Made by a program: the position numbers and the translations under genes. A stretch of DNA of 64,000 nucleotides from Pedobacter sp. HDW13 (GTDB lineage: Bacteria > Bacteroidota > Bacteroidia > Sphingobacteriales > Sphingobacteriaceae). Positions 26,831 through 36,500 of this stretch are shown here, piece by piece (the first letter of the stretch is position 1; each line of letters begins with the position of its first letter). The stretch is taken from assembly GCF_011303555.1 (NCBI RefSeq), contig NZ_CP049868.1:4836001-4900000 (forward strand), in the 5' to 3' direction. Under the pieces are notes generated by a model, which was not told the DNA's origin, did not search any database, and saw nothing but the letters and a program-made list of their open reading frames with translations.

Positions 26831-29182
26831 ATGAAACACACATACCTCAGATTACTCGCGCTAACCCTCTCTATTTTATCAGCATTACCGCTTTTTGCAC
26901 AAACCGATAAGGGTGCAATCAGAGGCAAAGTAGTAGATTCGTTGGGCAACAGTATTCCATTTGCCAATATTCAGGTTAAAAAACAGAACGTTAAAACTAC
27001 TTCCGATAAGCTTGGGGCATTTAAATTACTGGCGGTACCTGCAGGGAATCAGCAAATCAGGGTTTCGATTACGGGTTATAACCAAACTGAACAAAGTGTA
27101 TTGGTAAAAGCAAATGATACCACTACAGTTACTATTACTTTAAAGGAGCAACAATCAGATTTAAATGATGTGATTGTTTCGGCCAGCAGAAGACCTGAAT
27201 CTTTATCACAAACGCCATCATCGGTAACCGTGCTTACCGCTAAAGAACTGGCTACACAATCAACCATTAGCCCTAATTTAGCCAATATACTTTCTTACAG
27301 TGTACCAGGATTAGGCTTTTCTACTAATCAAACAGGCAATTCGGGCCAAACTTTACGCGGTCGTAACGTGCTGGTTTTGATTGATGGAATTCCACAATCT
27401 ACGCCACTAAGAGCAGGTGGAAGGGATATCCGCAGTATCGATCCTTCTGTTGTAGAACGTGTAGAAGTAATTAAAGGGGCAACAGCCATTTATGGTAATG
27501 GTGCCGAAGGTGGTTTAATCAATTACATTACTAAAAATGGTGATAAAGGAAAAGCTTTTGGTGGTTATACACAAGCCGGCTTAACCGGAAACCTGAAAGG
27601 CGACAGTACCATAGGTTACCGTTTTTCACAACAGTTTTATGGTAAGGTAGCTAAATTCGATTATCTGGTAAGCGGGATGTACGAAAAAACAGGTGTTTAC
27701 CGCGATGCGGAAGGCTTGGTTATCTCGCCCGAATATGGTCTTGGTGAAACCAAATCTTACAATGGTTTTGTGAAATTGGGTTATAATTTCACCGCAAAGC
27801 AACGCCTGCAATTGATGTATAATTATTTCAGCTCGCGCCAGCATTCACTTTACACTACAAAAGAAGGTGTGTTTGGGCAATCTCCTGCCATTGGTGTTTA
27901 CGGTACGCGTTTAGGCGTTGATGAAGGTACACGCTTTAACCACAATGCCAATTTACAATATACCAGTCAGCAGATTTTTGGTAAAACCGATTTAACAGCC
28001 AATGTATATTATCAGGATTTCTATACCATTTATTCTAACTCTGCTTCATTTTTCGGCGGAGGACAGTCGGCCATTACTTCTACTAAAAAGGGAGCAAGGG
28101 TAAATTTAAATACACCTTTCAGCATTACAGCAAATGTGCCGGTAACCTTAAACTATGGTTTAGATTTAATGAACGATAAAACGGCCCAGAGCTTAACCGA
28201 CGGACGTTTATGGGTACCTAATATGAACATGGTTAACTTTGCCCCATACTTACAGGCATCAACCACACTCTTTAACGATTTAACCATCAAAGGAGGTTTA
28301 AGGGCCGAGAACATCAATATCGATGTTGATGATTTTAACACCCTGGCCACAGGTGCAAACGGAGCAGGCAGTATTGCTGTACAGGGCGGGAAGTTAAACT
28401 ATAACGCATTTGTATTTAATGCAGGAGCAAGGTATTCTAAATTCAAATTTTTTAACCCTTTTATCAGCTATGCACAATCGTTTTCGGTTTTCGAACTGGG
28501 CAGGGTATTAAGAGCGGCTAAAAGCAATACTTTATCGCAGTTAGAAACAAAACCCATCATTGTAAATAATTATGAAGCTGGTTTTAGCAGTACTGTAGGT
28601 AAATTAAACTTCAGTGCAGCTTACTATTACGGCACTTCTAAACTTGGTGCCAACCTGTTAGAAGTAAACGGAACTTATATTTCGCAACGCATTCCGGAAC
28701 GTGTTTACGGTTTCGAGCTACAGGCTGATTACCAGATACTACGCGATTTGAGCATTGGCGGTAACTATGCACAGGTAGAAGGAAAAGGCGATGTAGATAA
28801 CGACGGTAATTTTAATGGTGATAAAGATGTGTATTTAAATACTACCCGCATCCCGCCTTCTAAAACAACGGTTTACTTAAAGTATTCGGGTGTTAAAAAC
28901 CTGACTTTAGATGTAAACTGGATGCGTGTGGGAAACAGGGATCGCTTTAAAACCAATGCAGCAGGTAAATATTTAATCGGCGAGGGACCGGTAAAAGCGT
29001 TTAACTTATTTAATTTAGCAGCGGCTTATCAGGTTACCCAGCCATTAAGGTTATCGCTGGGTGTAGAAAATCTGTTAAACAAAGTATATTATCCCGCTAT
29101 ATCTCAGTTTTATGGCAGTAACATAAATTATGTGAGGGGAAATGGACGCCGTTTTAACCTATCGGCTGGTTATGCATTTTAA
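26831..29182 (+). CDS. TonB-dependent siderophore receptor
   Basis: A 783-residue outer-membrane receptor. Signal peptide 1-23 (LPLFAQ), a carboxypeptidase-regulatory-like domain (about 29-110), then a plug with VIVSASRRPESLSQTPSSVT, NVLVLIDGIPQSTPLRAGGR and VERVEVIKGATAIYGNGAEG, followed by a 22-strand type barrel ending GRRFNLSAGYAF with the terminal aromatic residue. The plug wording and the PepSY membrane protein directly after it (3-nt gap) fit ferric-siderophore uptake. The siderophore is not known. A good -7 element is 16 nt upstream. Confidence 0.9.
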   Translation: MKHTYLRLLALTLSILSALPLFAQTDKGAIRGKVVDSLGNSIPFANIQVKKQNVKTTSDKLGAFKLLAVPAGNQQIRVSITGYNQTEQSVLVKANDTTTVTITLKEQQSDLNDVIVSASRRPESLSQTPSSVTVLTAKELATQSTISPNLANILSYSVPGLGFSTNQTGNSGQTLRGRNVLVLIDGIPQSTPLRAGGRDIRSIDPSVVERVEVIKGATAIYGNGAEGGLINYITKNGDKGKAFGGYTQAGLTGNLKGDSTIGYRFSQQFYGKVAKFDYLVSGMYEKTGVYRDAEGLVISPEYGLGETKSYNGFVKLGYNFTAKQRLQLMYNYFSSRQHSLYTTKEGVFGQSPAIGVYGTRLGVDEGTRFNHNANLQYTSQQIFGKTDLTANVYYQDFYTIYSNSASFFGGGQSAITSTKKGARVNLNTPFSITANVPVTLNYGLDLMNDKTAQSLTDGRLWVPNMNMVNFAPYLQASTTLFNDLTIKGGLRAENINIDVDDFNTLATGANGAGSIAVQGGKLNYNAFVFNAGARYSKFKFFNPFISYAQSFSVFELGRVLRAAKSNTLSQLETKPIIVNNYEAGFSSTVGKLNFSAAYYYGTSKLGANLLEVNGTYISQRIPERVYGFELQADYQILRDLSIGGNYAQVEGKGDVDNDGNFNGDKDVYLNTTRIPPSKTTVYLKYSGVKNLTLDVNWMRVGNRDRFKTNAAGKYLIGEGPVKAFNLFNLAAAYQVTQPLRLSLGVENLLNKVYYPAISQFYGSNINYVRGNGRRFNLSAGYAF

Positions 29183-29185
29183 TTG

Positions 29186-30289
29186 ATGAGAAAAAAGAAT
29201 TTTAAAAATACCATCAGGAACATTCACTTATGGCTTGGCCTGGCAACTGGCCTGGTGGTATTTATAATTAGTATTACCGGATCGATTTATGTATTTGAGG
29301 AAGAGATAAGAGAATTTACACAAAAAGATTTCCGCTATGTAGGGCTTCAACAGAAGCCATTTGTGGGTTTAGACCGGGTAATTACTGCTTTTGAAAAGCT
29401 CTCTCCCAAAGATCCCATTAGGCTCATCCGTATGGAAGAGGCTTTCCCGAATGCGACCGTTGAAATTACAACTAAAAAAGGAGCCGCTTATTACTTTAAT
29501 CCTTACAATGCTGCGTTGGTAAAGAAAGGAAAAGAAGATTGGTTGGCTGTGGTAGAGCATATTCATACTTCACTTTTACTGGGTAAAACAGGCGAATTTA
29601 TCATGCAATGGTCGGTAGTGATCTTTGTAATTATGCTCATTAGCGGTCTTGTACTTTGGTTTCCGGGGCAAATGCGTTTATTAAAGCAATCGCTTACCAT
29701 TAAACGGAAAGCTTCTTTTAAGCGGTTAAATTACGATTTACATAATGTTTTGGGTTTTTATGCATCAATTGTTCTGCTGGTAACGGCGTTAAGCGGTTTG
29801 TACTTTGCTTTTAAAGGTGTTAAAAATGCTGCCAGTTTCTTTACAGGAAGCAAACTAAGCCAGGGCAAAGCGGTGGTGGGACCAAAGATTATTCCTGTCG
29901 CTCCATTAGCTATCCGTTACAATAAAATTTATACTGAAGCGAAATCGCAATACCCTGGAGTTGTATCGAGTAGTTTATCGGTACGTGGTAAAGGCGAACT
30001 GCGCCTGCGGATGATTTACCCTTATCGCTGGGCACGCAATCAGAATACCTTTTTCTATGATGAGGCTACGGGGGCGATGCTCAGGTCGAAACTTTATGCC
30101 GATTTTAATGGTGCCGATTTGATTGAAGCCACCAATTACGACTTGCATACAGGAAGACTGTTTGGTTTACCGCATAAAATTGTATCGTTTTTGGCCAGTT
30201 TAATTGCAGCAAGTTTACCGGTTACGGGTTTTATTATCTGGTGGAAGAAAAGGAAGAAAAAACCTAAACAAGTAATGCGTGCTGCTTAG
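29186..30289 (+). CDS. PepSY-associated transmembrane protein, iron-uptake type
   Basis: A 367-residue inner-membrane protein. ATG at 29186 is preferred over the in-frame TTG one codon earlier. It has the fused PepSY-TM layout: TM at about 11-35 (LWLGLATGLVVFIISITGSI), a periplasmic PepSY region, a pair of helices around 145-205 with HNVLGFYASIVLLVTALSGL, a second periplasmic part with ARNQNTFFYDEATGAML, and a last helix plus basic tail (FIIWWKKRKKKPKQ). Conserved His residues in IRNIHLWLG, VVEHIHTSLLLG, DLHNVLGFY and YDLHTGRLFG may bind haem. Such proteins follow siderophore receptors and are thought to reduce ferric iron. Confidence 0.85.
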   Translation: MRKKNFKNTIRNIHLWLGLATGLVVFIISITGSIYVFEEEIREFTQKDFRYVGLQQKPFVGLDRVITAFEKLSPKDPIRLIRMEEAFPNATVEITTKKGAAYYFNPYNAALVKKGKEDWLAVVEHIHTSLLLGKTGEFIMQWSVVIFVIMLISGLVLWFPGQMRLLKQSLTIKRKASFKRLNYDLHNVLGFYASIVLLVTALSGLYFAFKGVKNAASFFTGSKLSQGKAVVGPKIIPVAPLAIRYNKIYTEAKSQYPGVVSSSLSVRGKGELRLRMIYPYRWARNQNTFFYDEATGAMLRSKLYADFNGADLIEATNYDLHTGRLFGLPHKIVSFLASLIAASLPVTGFIIWWKKRKKKPKQVMRAA

Positions 30290-30308
30290 GCTTGAATCTG
30301 TATAGGGT

Positions 30309-30340
30309 ATCGTCATCCTGAACTTGTTTCAAGATCTATC
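30309..30340. repeat. Intergenic repeat (CATCCTGAACTTGTTTCAAGATCT type)
   Basis: TCGTCATCCTGAACTTG and the following TTTCAAGATCT match a phrase I recall as frequent in intergenic DNA of this group. Only one copy is in the window, so this rests on memory. Confidence 0.35.
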
Positions 30341-30345
30341 AATTT

Positions 30346-30700
30346 TTTTAACCGCAGAGTACACAGAGAAAAAGCGCAAAGGGCACAGAGCAGGGTGCAT
30401 GTTGTTTCTCGCAGAAACGATTTGCTCGAATTATCTTCGGACTTTGAACACCGGACCTCCGACTATTTTAACCGCAGAGCAGGGGGCAGGTTGTTTCCCG
30501 CAGATTACGCAGATTACCGCTGAAAGGATTTGTTGGAATTATCTTCGGACCCCGGACTTCCGACTTTTAACCGCAGAGCACACAGAGGAATGTGCAAAGG
30601 GCACAGAGCGGGGCGCAGGGTTTTTCCTGCAGAAAGGATTTGTTCGTATTATCTTCGGACCTCGACCCCGGACTTCTGATTTTTAAATCATCTTCAGACT
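30346..30700. repeat. Three-unit degenerate intergenic tandem repeat
   Basis: Units of about 100-120 bp begin with TTTTAACCGCAGAG at 30346, 30466 and 30565, and a partial start (TTTTAAATCATCTTCAGAC) is at 30681. Each unit goes on to GCAAAGGGCACAGAG and/or CGCAGAAA-GATTTG and ends ATTATCTTCGGAC...CCGGAC-TCCGAC. The second unit contains CGCAGATTACGCAGATTACC. A 120-codon open frame at 30324-30686 only reflects the repeats and is not a gene. A related element lies at 56827-57016. Confidence 0.8.
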
Positions 30701-30956
30701 TCTGACTAACCAGTCTTATTTTTTTGTATGATAATCAAGACTTGGCAAACAAAAAGCGTTTCAATATTGTAATAATAATTCCTCTAACACGGGAGTAATT
30801 GGAAAGGGATAGCTATGGATGTAGTTATCCTTTTCTTGTTTAATGAACGTAATGGGGGTAATTTGTTTAGTTCATTTTGTTCAGTATTAGCTTTTCATAG
30901 TTGTGCAGGTTGTGTGTTTTTACACAACTATTTGGTGTGCATGCTGTTGTTTAGGT

Positions 30957-31058
30957 ATGGATGATCGGTTGAATTTTATTTTAGGTGTTGTATTTTTATT
31001 GGCAGGAGTGATTGTTTTCTATTTCGTTTTTAAACCAGACAGGGAAAAAAAGCGTTAG
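30957..31058 (+). CDS. Small single-span membrane peptide, 33 residues
   Basis: ATG at 30957 gives MDDRLNFILGVVFLLAGVIV then FYFVF and a basic tail KPDREKKR. One hydrophobic helix with Asp residues before it and a positive C-terminus fits an inner-membrane miniprotein with its tail in the cytoplasm. It sits 45 nt before the SelW-like gene. It is not assigned to a family. The clean helix and tail argue that it is translated. Confidence 0.5.
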   Translation: MDDRLNFILGVVFLLAGVIVFYFVFKPDREKKR

Positions 31059-31103
31059 TATTATTGTTCCATTTTATTTTTTATTACCCTTGTAAAAAAT
31101 AAA

Positions 31104-31385
31104 ATGGACAAACCACTCATACATATCACCTATTGCCCTAAATGTGGCTGGATGTTACGTTCAGCTTATATGGCACAAGAAATTTTAACCACTTTTGTCA
31201 ATGAAGTAAAAGGAGTAGCGCTTTTACCTAGCGAAACATCTGGTGTTTTCACTGTATACGTTGGCGAAAAGCTAATTTTTGACAGGAAGCAGATGCAACG
31301 TTTCCCTGAAATTAAGGAGTTGAAACAACTTATCCGCGATGAGGTAAATCCTGCAATGAGTTTGGGGCATTCGGATGTTAAGTAG
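31104..31385 (+). CDS. SelT/SelW/SelH (Rdx)-family protein
   Basis: A 93-residue thioredoxin-like protein with YCPKCGWMLRSAYMAQEIL, placing a redox CxxC at Cys11 and Cys14 near the N-terminus, where eukaryotic SelW carries selenocysteine. The rest (GVFTVYVGEKLIFDRK, then FPEIKELKQLIRDEV) matches the short Rdx fold. Bacterial members are cytoplasmic and of unknown redox partner. The size is normal. It is preceded by a small membrane-peptide ORF. Confidence 0.85.
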   Translation: MDKPLIHITYCPKCGWMLRSAYMAQEILTTFVNEVKGVALLPSETSGVFTVYVGEKLIFDRKQMQRFPEIKELKQLIRDEVNPAMSLGHSDVK

Positions 31386-31569
31386 TTATCTGTCTGCCAA
31401 AACACAGCTAAGCTTATTCAGTTTTTCTGCTCAAATCACTAAAATAATTGTGGAAATAATTATCCCTAAAAGCTAGAATAAAATATTTTTATCATTAAAG
31501 TATAGTAATTCTATAGATTTTATATATATTTGAATTATCAATGTTATTTTAATACATCAGGCAATAGAA

Positions 31570-31640
31570 AGTCATGTGGCCGAGTGGTTAGGCAGAGGTC
31601 TGCAAAACCTTTTACAGCGGTTCGAACCCGTTCATGACGT
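31570..31640 (+). tRNA. tRNA-Cys (GCA)
   Basis: Cloverleaf readable by eye: acceptor GTCATG/CATGAC (6 pairs), D arm GCC...GGC, anticodon stem GAGGT/ACCTT with loop CTGCAAA (anticodon GCA), T arm AGCGG/CCGTT with loop TTCGAAC. The base after the acceptor strand is T, matching the U73 that CysRS requires. The first position appears as A opposite G72, a mismatch, so the exact 5' end may be off by one. CCA is not encoded. Confidence 0.88.
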
Positions 31641-31659
31641 CAGGTTTTAAACTTATAAA

Positions 31660-31691
31660 AGCTCAATGCGTAATTGGGCTTTTTGTTTTTT
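31660..31691 (+). terminator. Terminator after tRNA-Cys
   Basis: AGCTCAA pairs with TTGGGCT (one G-T pair) around 7 nt, followed by TTTTGTTTTTT. Confidence 0.75.
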
Positions 31692-31807
31692 AGCGTTTCA
31701 GTAACAAGAGTTTTATGATTTGCTAAAAAATAAATCCTCAAATTTAAGTTTAAAACAATTGCCTAAGCCAGAAAATATGCTTTTGTTGCGACACCTAACC
31801 TTTGATT

Positions 31808-33460
31808 ATGAATAAGTTGATCTCCGTTTTTAGCTGCCTGGCCTTCTTGCTCTTTTTTAGTGGAACAAACCCACAGTTTCCTGCACCAGTAAAGGCACCG
31901 AATATTTTGCTAATTATGGCCGATGATATGGGCTTTGCAGATATTGGATGTTATGGCAGTGAGGTGGCTACACCCAATTTAGACCGGCTGGCGGCAAATG
32001 GTATCCGTTTCAGACAATTTTACAACAATGCCCGGTGTTGTCCTACGCGGGCATCTTTGCTTACGGGGCTGTACCCGCATCAGGCAGGCATCGGACACAT
32101 GTCTAACGATCCGGAAGATAGTACCAGCTTCAATTATAACCTGCCGGGCTATCAGGGCAGTTTAAATAATAAATGCGTAACCATTGCAGAGGTGCTAAAA
32201 ACAAAAGGTTATCAAACTTTAATGAGTGGTAAATGGCATGTTGGTTATCATGGTGAACAGAAATGGCCCATGCAAAGAGGATTTGATAAATATTATGGCT
32301 TATTAGCTGGCGCAACCAATTATTTTAATCCTTCTGGCGGGCGCGGATTAATGTTGATGAACGAAAAAATACAACCCGAAGGGGAGCATTTTTACCTTAC
32401 CGATGCCATTACCGATTATGCAGTTAAATTTTTGGATGAAAATAAAAAAGAAAATAAAGCGTCTTTCTTTATGTACCTGGCTTACACCAGTCCGCACTGG
32501 CCTTTAAATGCTTTGGCTGCCGATGTTAAAAAATACCGTGGCCAATATAAAAAAGGCTGGAAGGTACTTCGCCAGGCCCGTTATGAAAGGATGAAAGCTT
32601 TGGGGGTAATTGATCAGAACGCGCTGCTTAGCGCGGCCGACGGTGCAGATTGGGATAAGCTTTCGCCAGCCAAACAAGATGAAATGGATTACCGTATGGC
32701 ACTTTATGCTGCTCAAATCGATCGCATGGACCAAAACATTGGCCGTGTAATTAAACAGTTAAAAGCCTCGGGCGAACTGGATAATACGCTCATCTTTTTC
32801 CTGTCTGATAATGGGGCATGCGCAGAAGGAGGCTTGCTTGGTGGCGGTTTGCCCCAAAACCTGGGCACAAAATTGGGTTATTTGCTCAGTTATGGTCAAT
32901 CGTGGGCTAATGTTTCAAATACACCCTTTAAAAAATTTAAGCACTGGGTTAACGAAGGTGGAATAAGCACGCCGCTGATTATACATTGGCCTAAGGCCAT
33001 ACCTCAGGCGCGTTTGGGAAAATTTACCAATCAGTACGGTTTTTTGCCTGATATTATGGCCACCATCGTTGACGTAAGCAAAGCAAAGTATCCTGCCAAC
33101 TATAAAGGTAATACTATTATCCCCTTACAGGGAAAGAGTTTGTTGCCATTGATTTATGGAAAAGAAGCTCCCATTCATACAGAACCTATTTTTTGGGAAC
33201 ACGAAGGTAATGCAGCTGTTAGGCTGGGTAACCTAAAGCTGGTAAGTGAGTACCGCACGGGGCTGCCAACCCAATGGGAGTTGTACGATATCAGTAAAGA
33301 TCGTTCTGAGTTGAACAATCTGGCAGCTACCATGCCTCAAAAAGTTACCGAATTAACCACGGCTTATCAAAACTGGGCCCGGTATGCCGGGGTTGTACCT
33401 TACACCGAAATCATTAAAATAAGGGAGGGAAATAAGAACACTCCGAAGGCTGGAATTTAG
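31808..33460 (+). CDS. Sulfatase (S1 family), exported
   Basis: A 550-residue enzyme. The frame opens at an upstream TTG, but ATG at 31808 starts the signal peptide (MNKLISVFSCLAFLLFFSG). Metal ligands DD are at 39-40 (LLIMADDMGFADIGC), and the formylglycine motif is CCPTR at 77-81 with Cys77 to be oxidised. SGKWHVG and LSDNGAC complete the site. The C-terminal subdomain is present (EYRTGLPTQWELYDI). It removes sulfate esters, probably from the polysaccharide used by the neighbouring locus; an anaerobic or FGE-type maturation enzyme is needed and not seen here. It is the first gene of the PUL, 130 nt before the HTCS regulator. Confidence 0.9.
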   Translation: MNKLISVFSCLAFLLFFSGTNPQFPAPVKAPNILLIMADDMGFADIGCYGSEVATPNLDRLAANGIRFRQFYNNARCCPTRASLLTGLYPHQAGIGHMSNDPEDSTSFNYNLPGYQGSLNNKCVTIAEVLKTKGYQTLMSGKWHVGYHGEQKWPMQRGFDKYYGLLAGATNYFNPSGGRGLMLMNEKIQPEGEHFYLTDAITDYAVKFLDENKKENKASFFMYLAYTSPHWPLNALAADVKKYRGQYKKGWKVLRQARYERMKALGVIDQNALLSAADGADWDKLSPAKQDEMDYRMALYAAQIDRMDQNIGRVIKQLKASGELDNTLIFFLSDNGACAEGGLLGGGLPQNLGTKLGYLLSYGQSWANVSNTPFKKFKHWVNEGGISTPLIIHWPKAIPQARLGKFTNQYGFLPDIMATIVDVSKAKYPANYKGNTIIPLQGKSLLPLIYGKEAPIHTEPIFWEHEGNAAVRLGNLKLVSEYRTGLPTQWELYDISKDRSELNNLAATMPQKVTELTTAYQNWARYAGVVPYTEIIKIREGNKNTPKAGI

Positions 33461-33590
33461 CCCTAAAACCTATTTGTAAGTAGTGCTTGTATGGATTAAC
33501 ATACAGCCTAAAACAAGGGCAGACAGTGGGCTTTTTAGGAAAATATGTATATTCGTTTCCTGCCAAGTATATCCAGGTACTGATTTTTCT

Positions 33591-36500
33591 ATGTTCCCTA
33601 TCCATAAAACTACTATATGCTCCATATTTTACTTATGGCTAAGTATCAGTGTTTGCTTTTCACAAACGCCTGCCTTTACCATAAAATATTTGGGGGTAGA
33701 AAACGGATTGTCGAACAACGTAGTAAACTCCTTATATCTTGATGGTTTTGGTTTTATGTGGATGGGCACCTATGATGGCCTGAACCGTTATGATGGTTAC
33801 CATTTTAAGGTATTCAGAAATGGCTGGGGCGATGAAAACTCGTTAGTTAATAATCACATTACCGTACTTAACGGCGACCAGAAAAACCGCGTTTGGGTAG
33901 GCACGCAAAAAGGTATTTCGTATTACGATTACGCCGATTCAAAATTTCATCAGCTATTTTATCAGGAGCGGGGCAAAAGAAATGAAGTAGGCTACTCTAT
34001 TAATGCCATTGCGGTAAGTAAGGCCACCTCTGTTTATGTGGCTACTGATGAAAAAGGACTTTTTTTACTTAAAAAGGATAGCCCGCTGGCCGAACAAATC
34101 CCCTTTGGTAAGAGCTTGAACTATACCGTAAAAGCTTTATATGTTGATGATAAAGAAACCCTGTGGCTTTTTATTAAAGATGTTGGTTTATGCCGGTACA
34201 ATGCCGGGAGAAATACCATCCGCTTAGTTACCCCTGTATTACGCTCAGTAACCAGCATTACCGCGGGCACTAACCAAACTTTGTGGGTTGGAACAGAACG
34301 AGGACTTTTTCAATTTAATCCTATCAGCAATAGTTTAACACGGTTTAGCCAGCATTTGCCCAACGAGAATATTATGGGATTGGTGTTAGATAAACAGCAG
34401 AAGCTCTGGATATCGACAGATGGGGGAGGAATAGCGATTTACGATACACGGAGCCAGAAAATAAGCTACCTGGCAGCCGGAAAAGAAAAAGATGTATTGA
34501 GCAGTAATTCGGTTGCACAGGTTTACGAAGACCACGAATCGAGAAAATGGATAGCTACACTGCGTGGCGGGGTGAATATTATCGACCAGGAAAACGAACA
34601 GTTTAAAACCATAAAACACGATCCCTTAAAAAGCAATTCGCTCATTAACAATTTTGTACTTTCTTTCAGTGAAGATGAAAATAAGAACATTTGGATTGGT
34701 ACCGATGGGGGCGGTTTAAGCGTTTGGAACCAAAAACAGAATACCTTTACCAATTATGCTAAAACAGCCGATCCGGGATCGTTAACCAGTAATTTTGTAA
34801 CCAGTGTTTTAAACGATGCCAGTCACAATACCTGGGTAGCCACTTTTAGCGGCGGAATTGATCGCTATGACCGAGCAAAAGGGAAATTTATTCATTACAA
34901 CTGTTACAACACCGTTAAGGGTGTAGATGAGGTTAACCTTTGGAAATTGTACCAGGATAAACAGCAAAATCTGTGGGCTGGTACTACCAAGGGCGGGGCA
35001 TTGTATCGTTACAATAAAGCGCTCGATAAATTTGACCTTTTCGATAACCGTCTTAAGGACATTCATACGCTTTTTCAGGATTCGAAGGGAAGGCTCTGGG
35101 GTGGCAACTATGCCGAGCTGATTAAGATCGATCCGGTAAATAAAAAACACGAGTACTTTAAGGTTAATTTCGCTATAAGGGCCATTCACGAAGATGTCAG
35201 TCACCGGTTATGGGTTGGTACCGAGGGAGGTGGATTACTGCTTTTCGATCCTGAGAGCAAAAAAATAAAGCGCTATATCCAAAGCGATGGTCTTCCCGGT
35301 AATTCGGTCTTAAATATCCTGGAAGATAAGCAAGGCAATTTATGGTGCAGCACCTACAATGGTTTATCCAAATTTGATGTTAAAAACAACAGCTTTAAAA
35401 ACTATTATGCCACCGATGGGCTGCAAAGCAATCAATTTAATTATAATGCAGCCCTAAAATTATCTAATGGAAACCTTTTGTTTGGTGGTATTGGCGGTTT
35501 TAACCTGTTTTCGCCCGATAGCATTAAAAAGAACAAGCGGATTCCGAAAATTGTGCTTACCGATTTCAGAATCAATAATGTGCCGCTCGATCAGGATTCC
35601 AATTACAGGGATGTTTCGGTCGTTAATCTCGAACGTATTTCCATTCCTTTCAATTCTGCAGTAATTTCGGTTGATTATGCTGCCGTGGAGTTTTCTTTTC
35701 AGGATCAAATTTCGTACGCCTATTATCTGGAGGGCTGGGATAGAGACTGGAATTATGTAAATAAATTAAGTACGGCCTATTATTCGAGGTTAAACGAAGG
35801 CAAATACAAGTTGCACATTAAAAGTACCGATACCGAAGGCGCCTGGAGCAACAACGAAAAAATTGTAATCATTACCATTTTGCCGCCATGGTACCGTACC
35901 TGGTGGGCTTATACCATTTATTTAATTATTGGTTCGTCCTTATTTTATCTGTTCCAAACTTACCGTAACCGCCAAAGAAGGCTAAAACATGAGGTCGAAA
36001 TTACCAATCTGAAAATGGAACGTGAAAAAGACCTGAACGAAAAGAAGCTTAACTTCTTTACCAATATTTCGCACGAGCTAAGAACACCTTTAACCTTGAT
36101 TGTTAACCCAATTAAAGATATTCTGTACAAAAAAGAAGCCGGTCAGGAAAAGAACGACCTCAATGTAGTTTACCGTAATTCGAGGCGTTTGTTGAGTTTG
36201 GTAGACCAGTTATTGCTTTTCAGGAAAACAGAGAGTGAAAATGATATCCTTAAAATCGTCAGGATTAACCTGTTTAAGTTTACTAACGAAATTTTTCTTT
36301 GCTTTAATTACCTGGCCAAGAACAACCACATCAATTATATTTTTGAGTGCGAAGAAGAAGAGCAGGATATTTACGCAGATAAGGATAAACTCGAAATCGT
36401 TTTGTTTAACCTGCTTTCTAATGCGCTAAAATTTACACCTAAAGGCGGTTATGTGAAATTTAGCGTTAAAACTGACGGTACACGCGTGCAAATCGAGGTG

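Noticed and set aside
30324..30686. 120-codon open frame in the repeat block
   Set aside because: It reads through the tandem repeats (repeated RIC-NYLRT type text with AEH-TE words), has no start signal and no family features.
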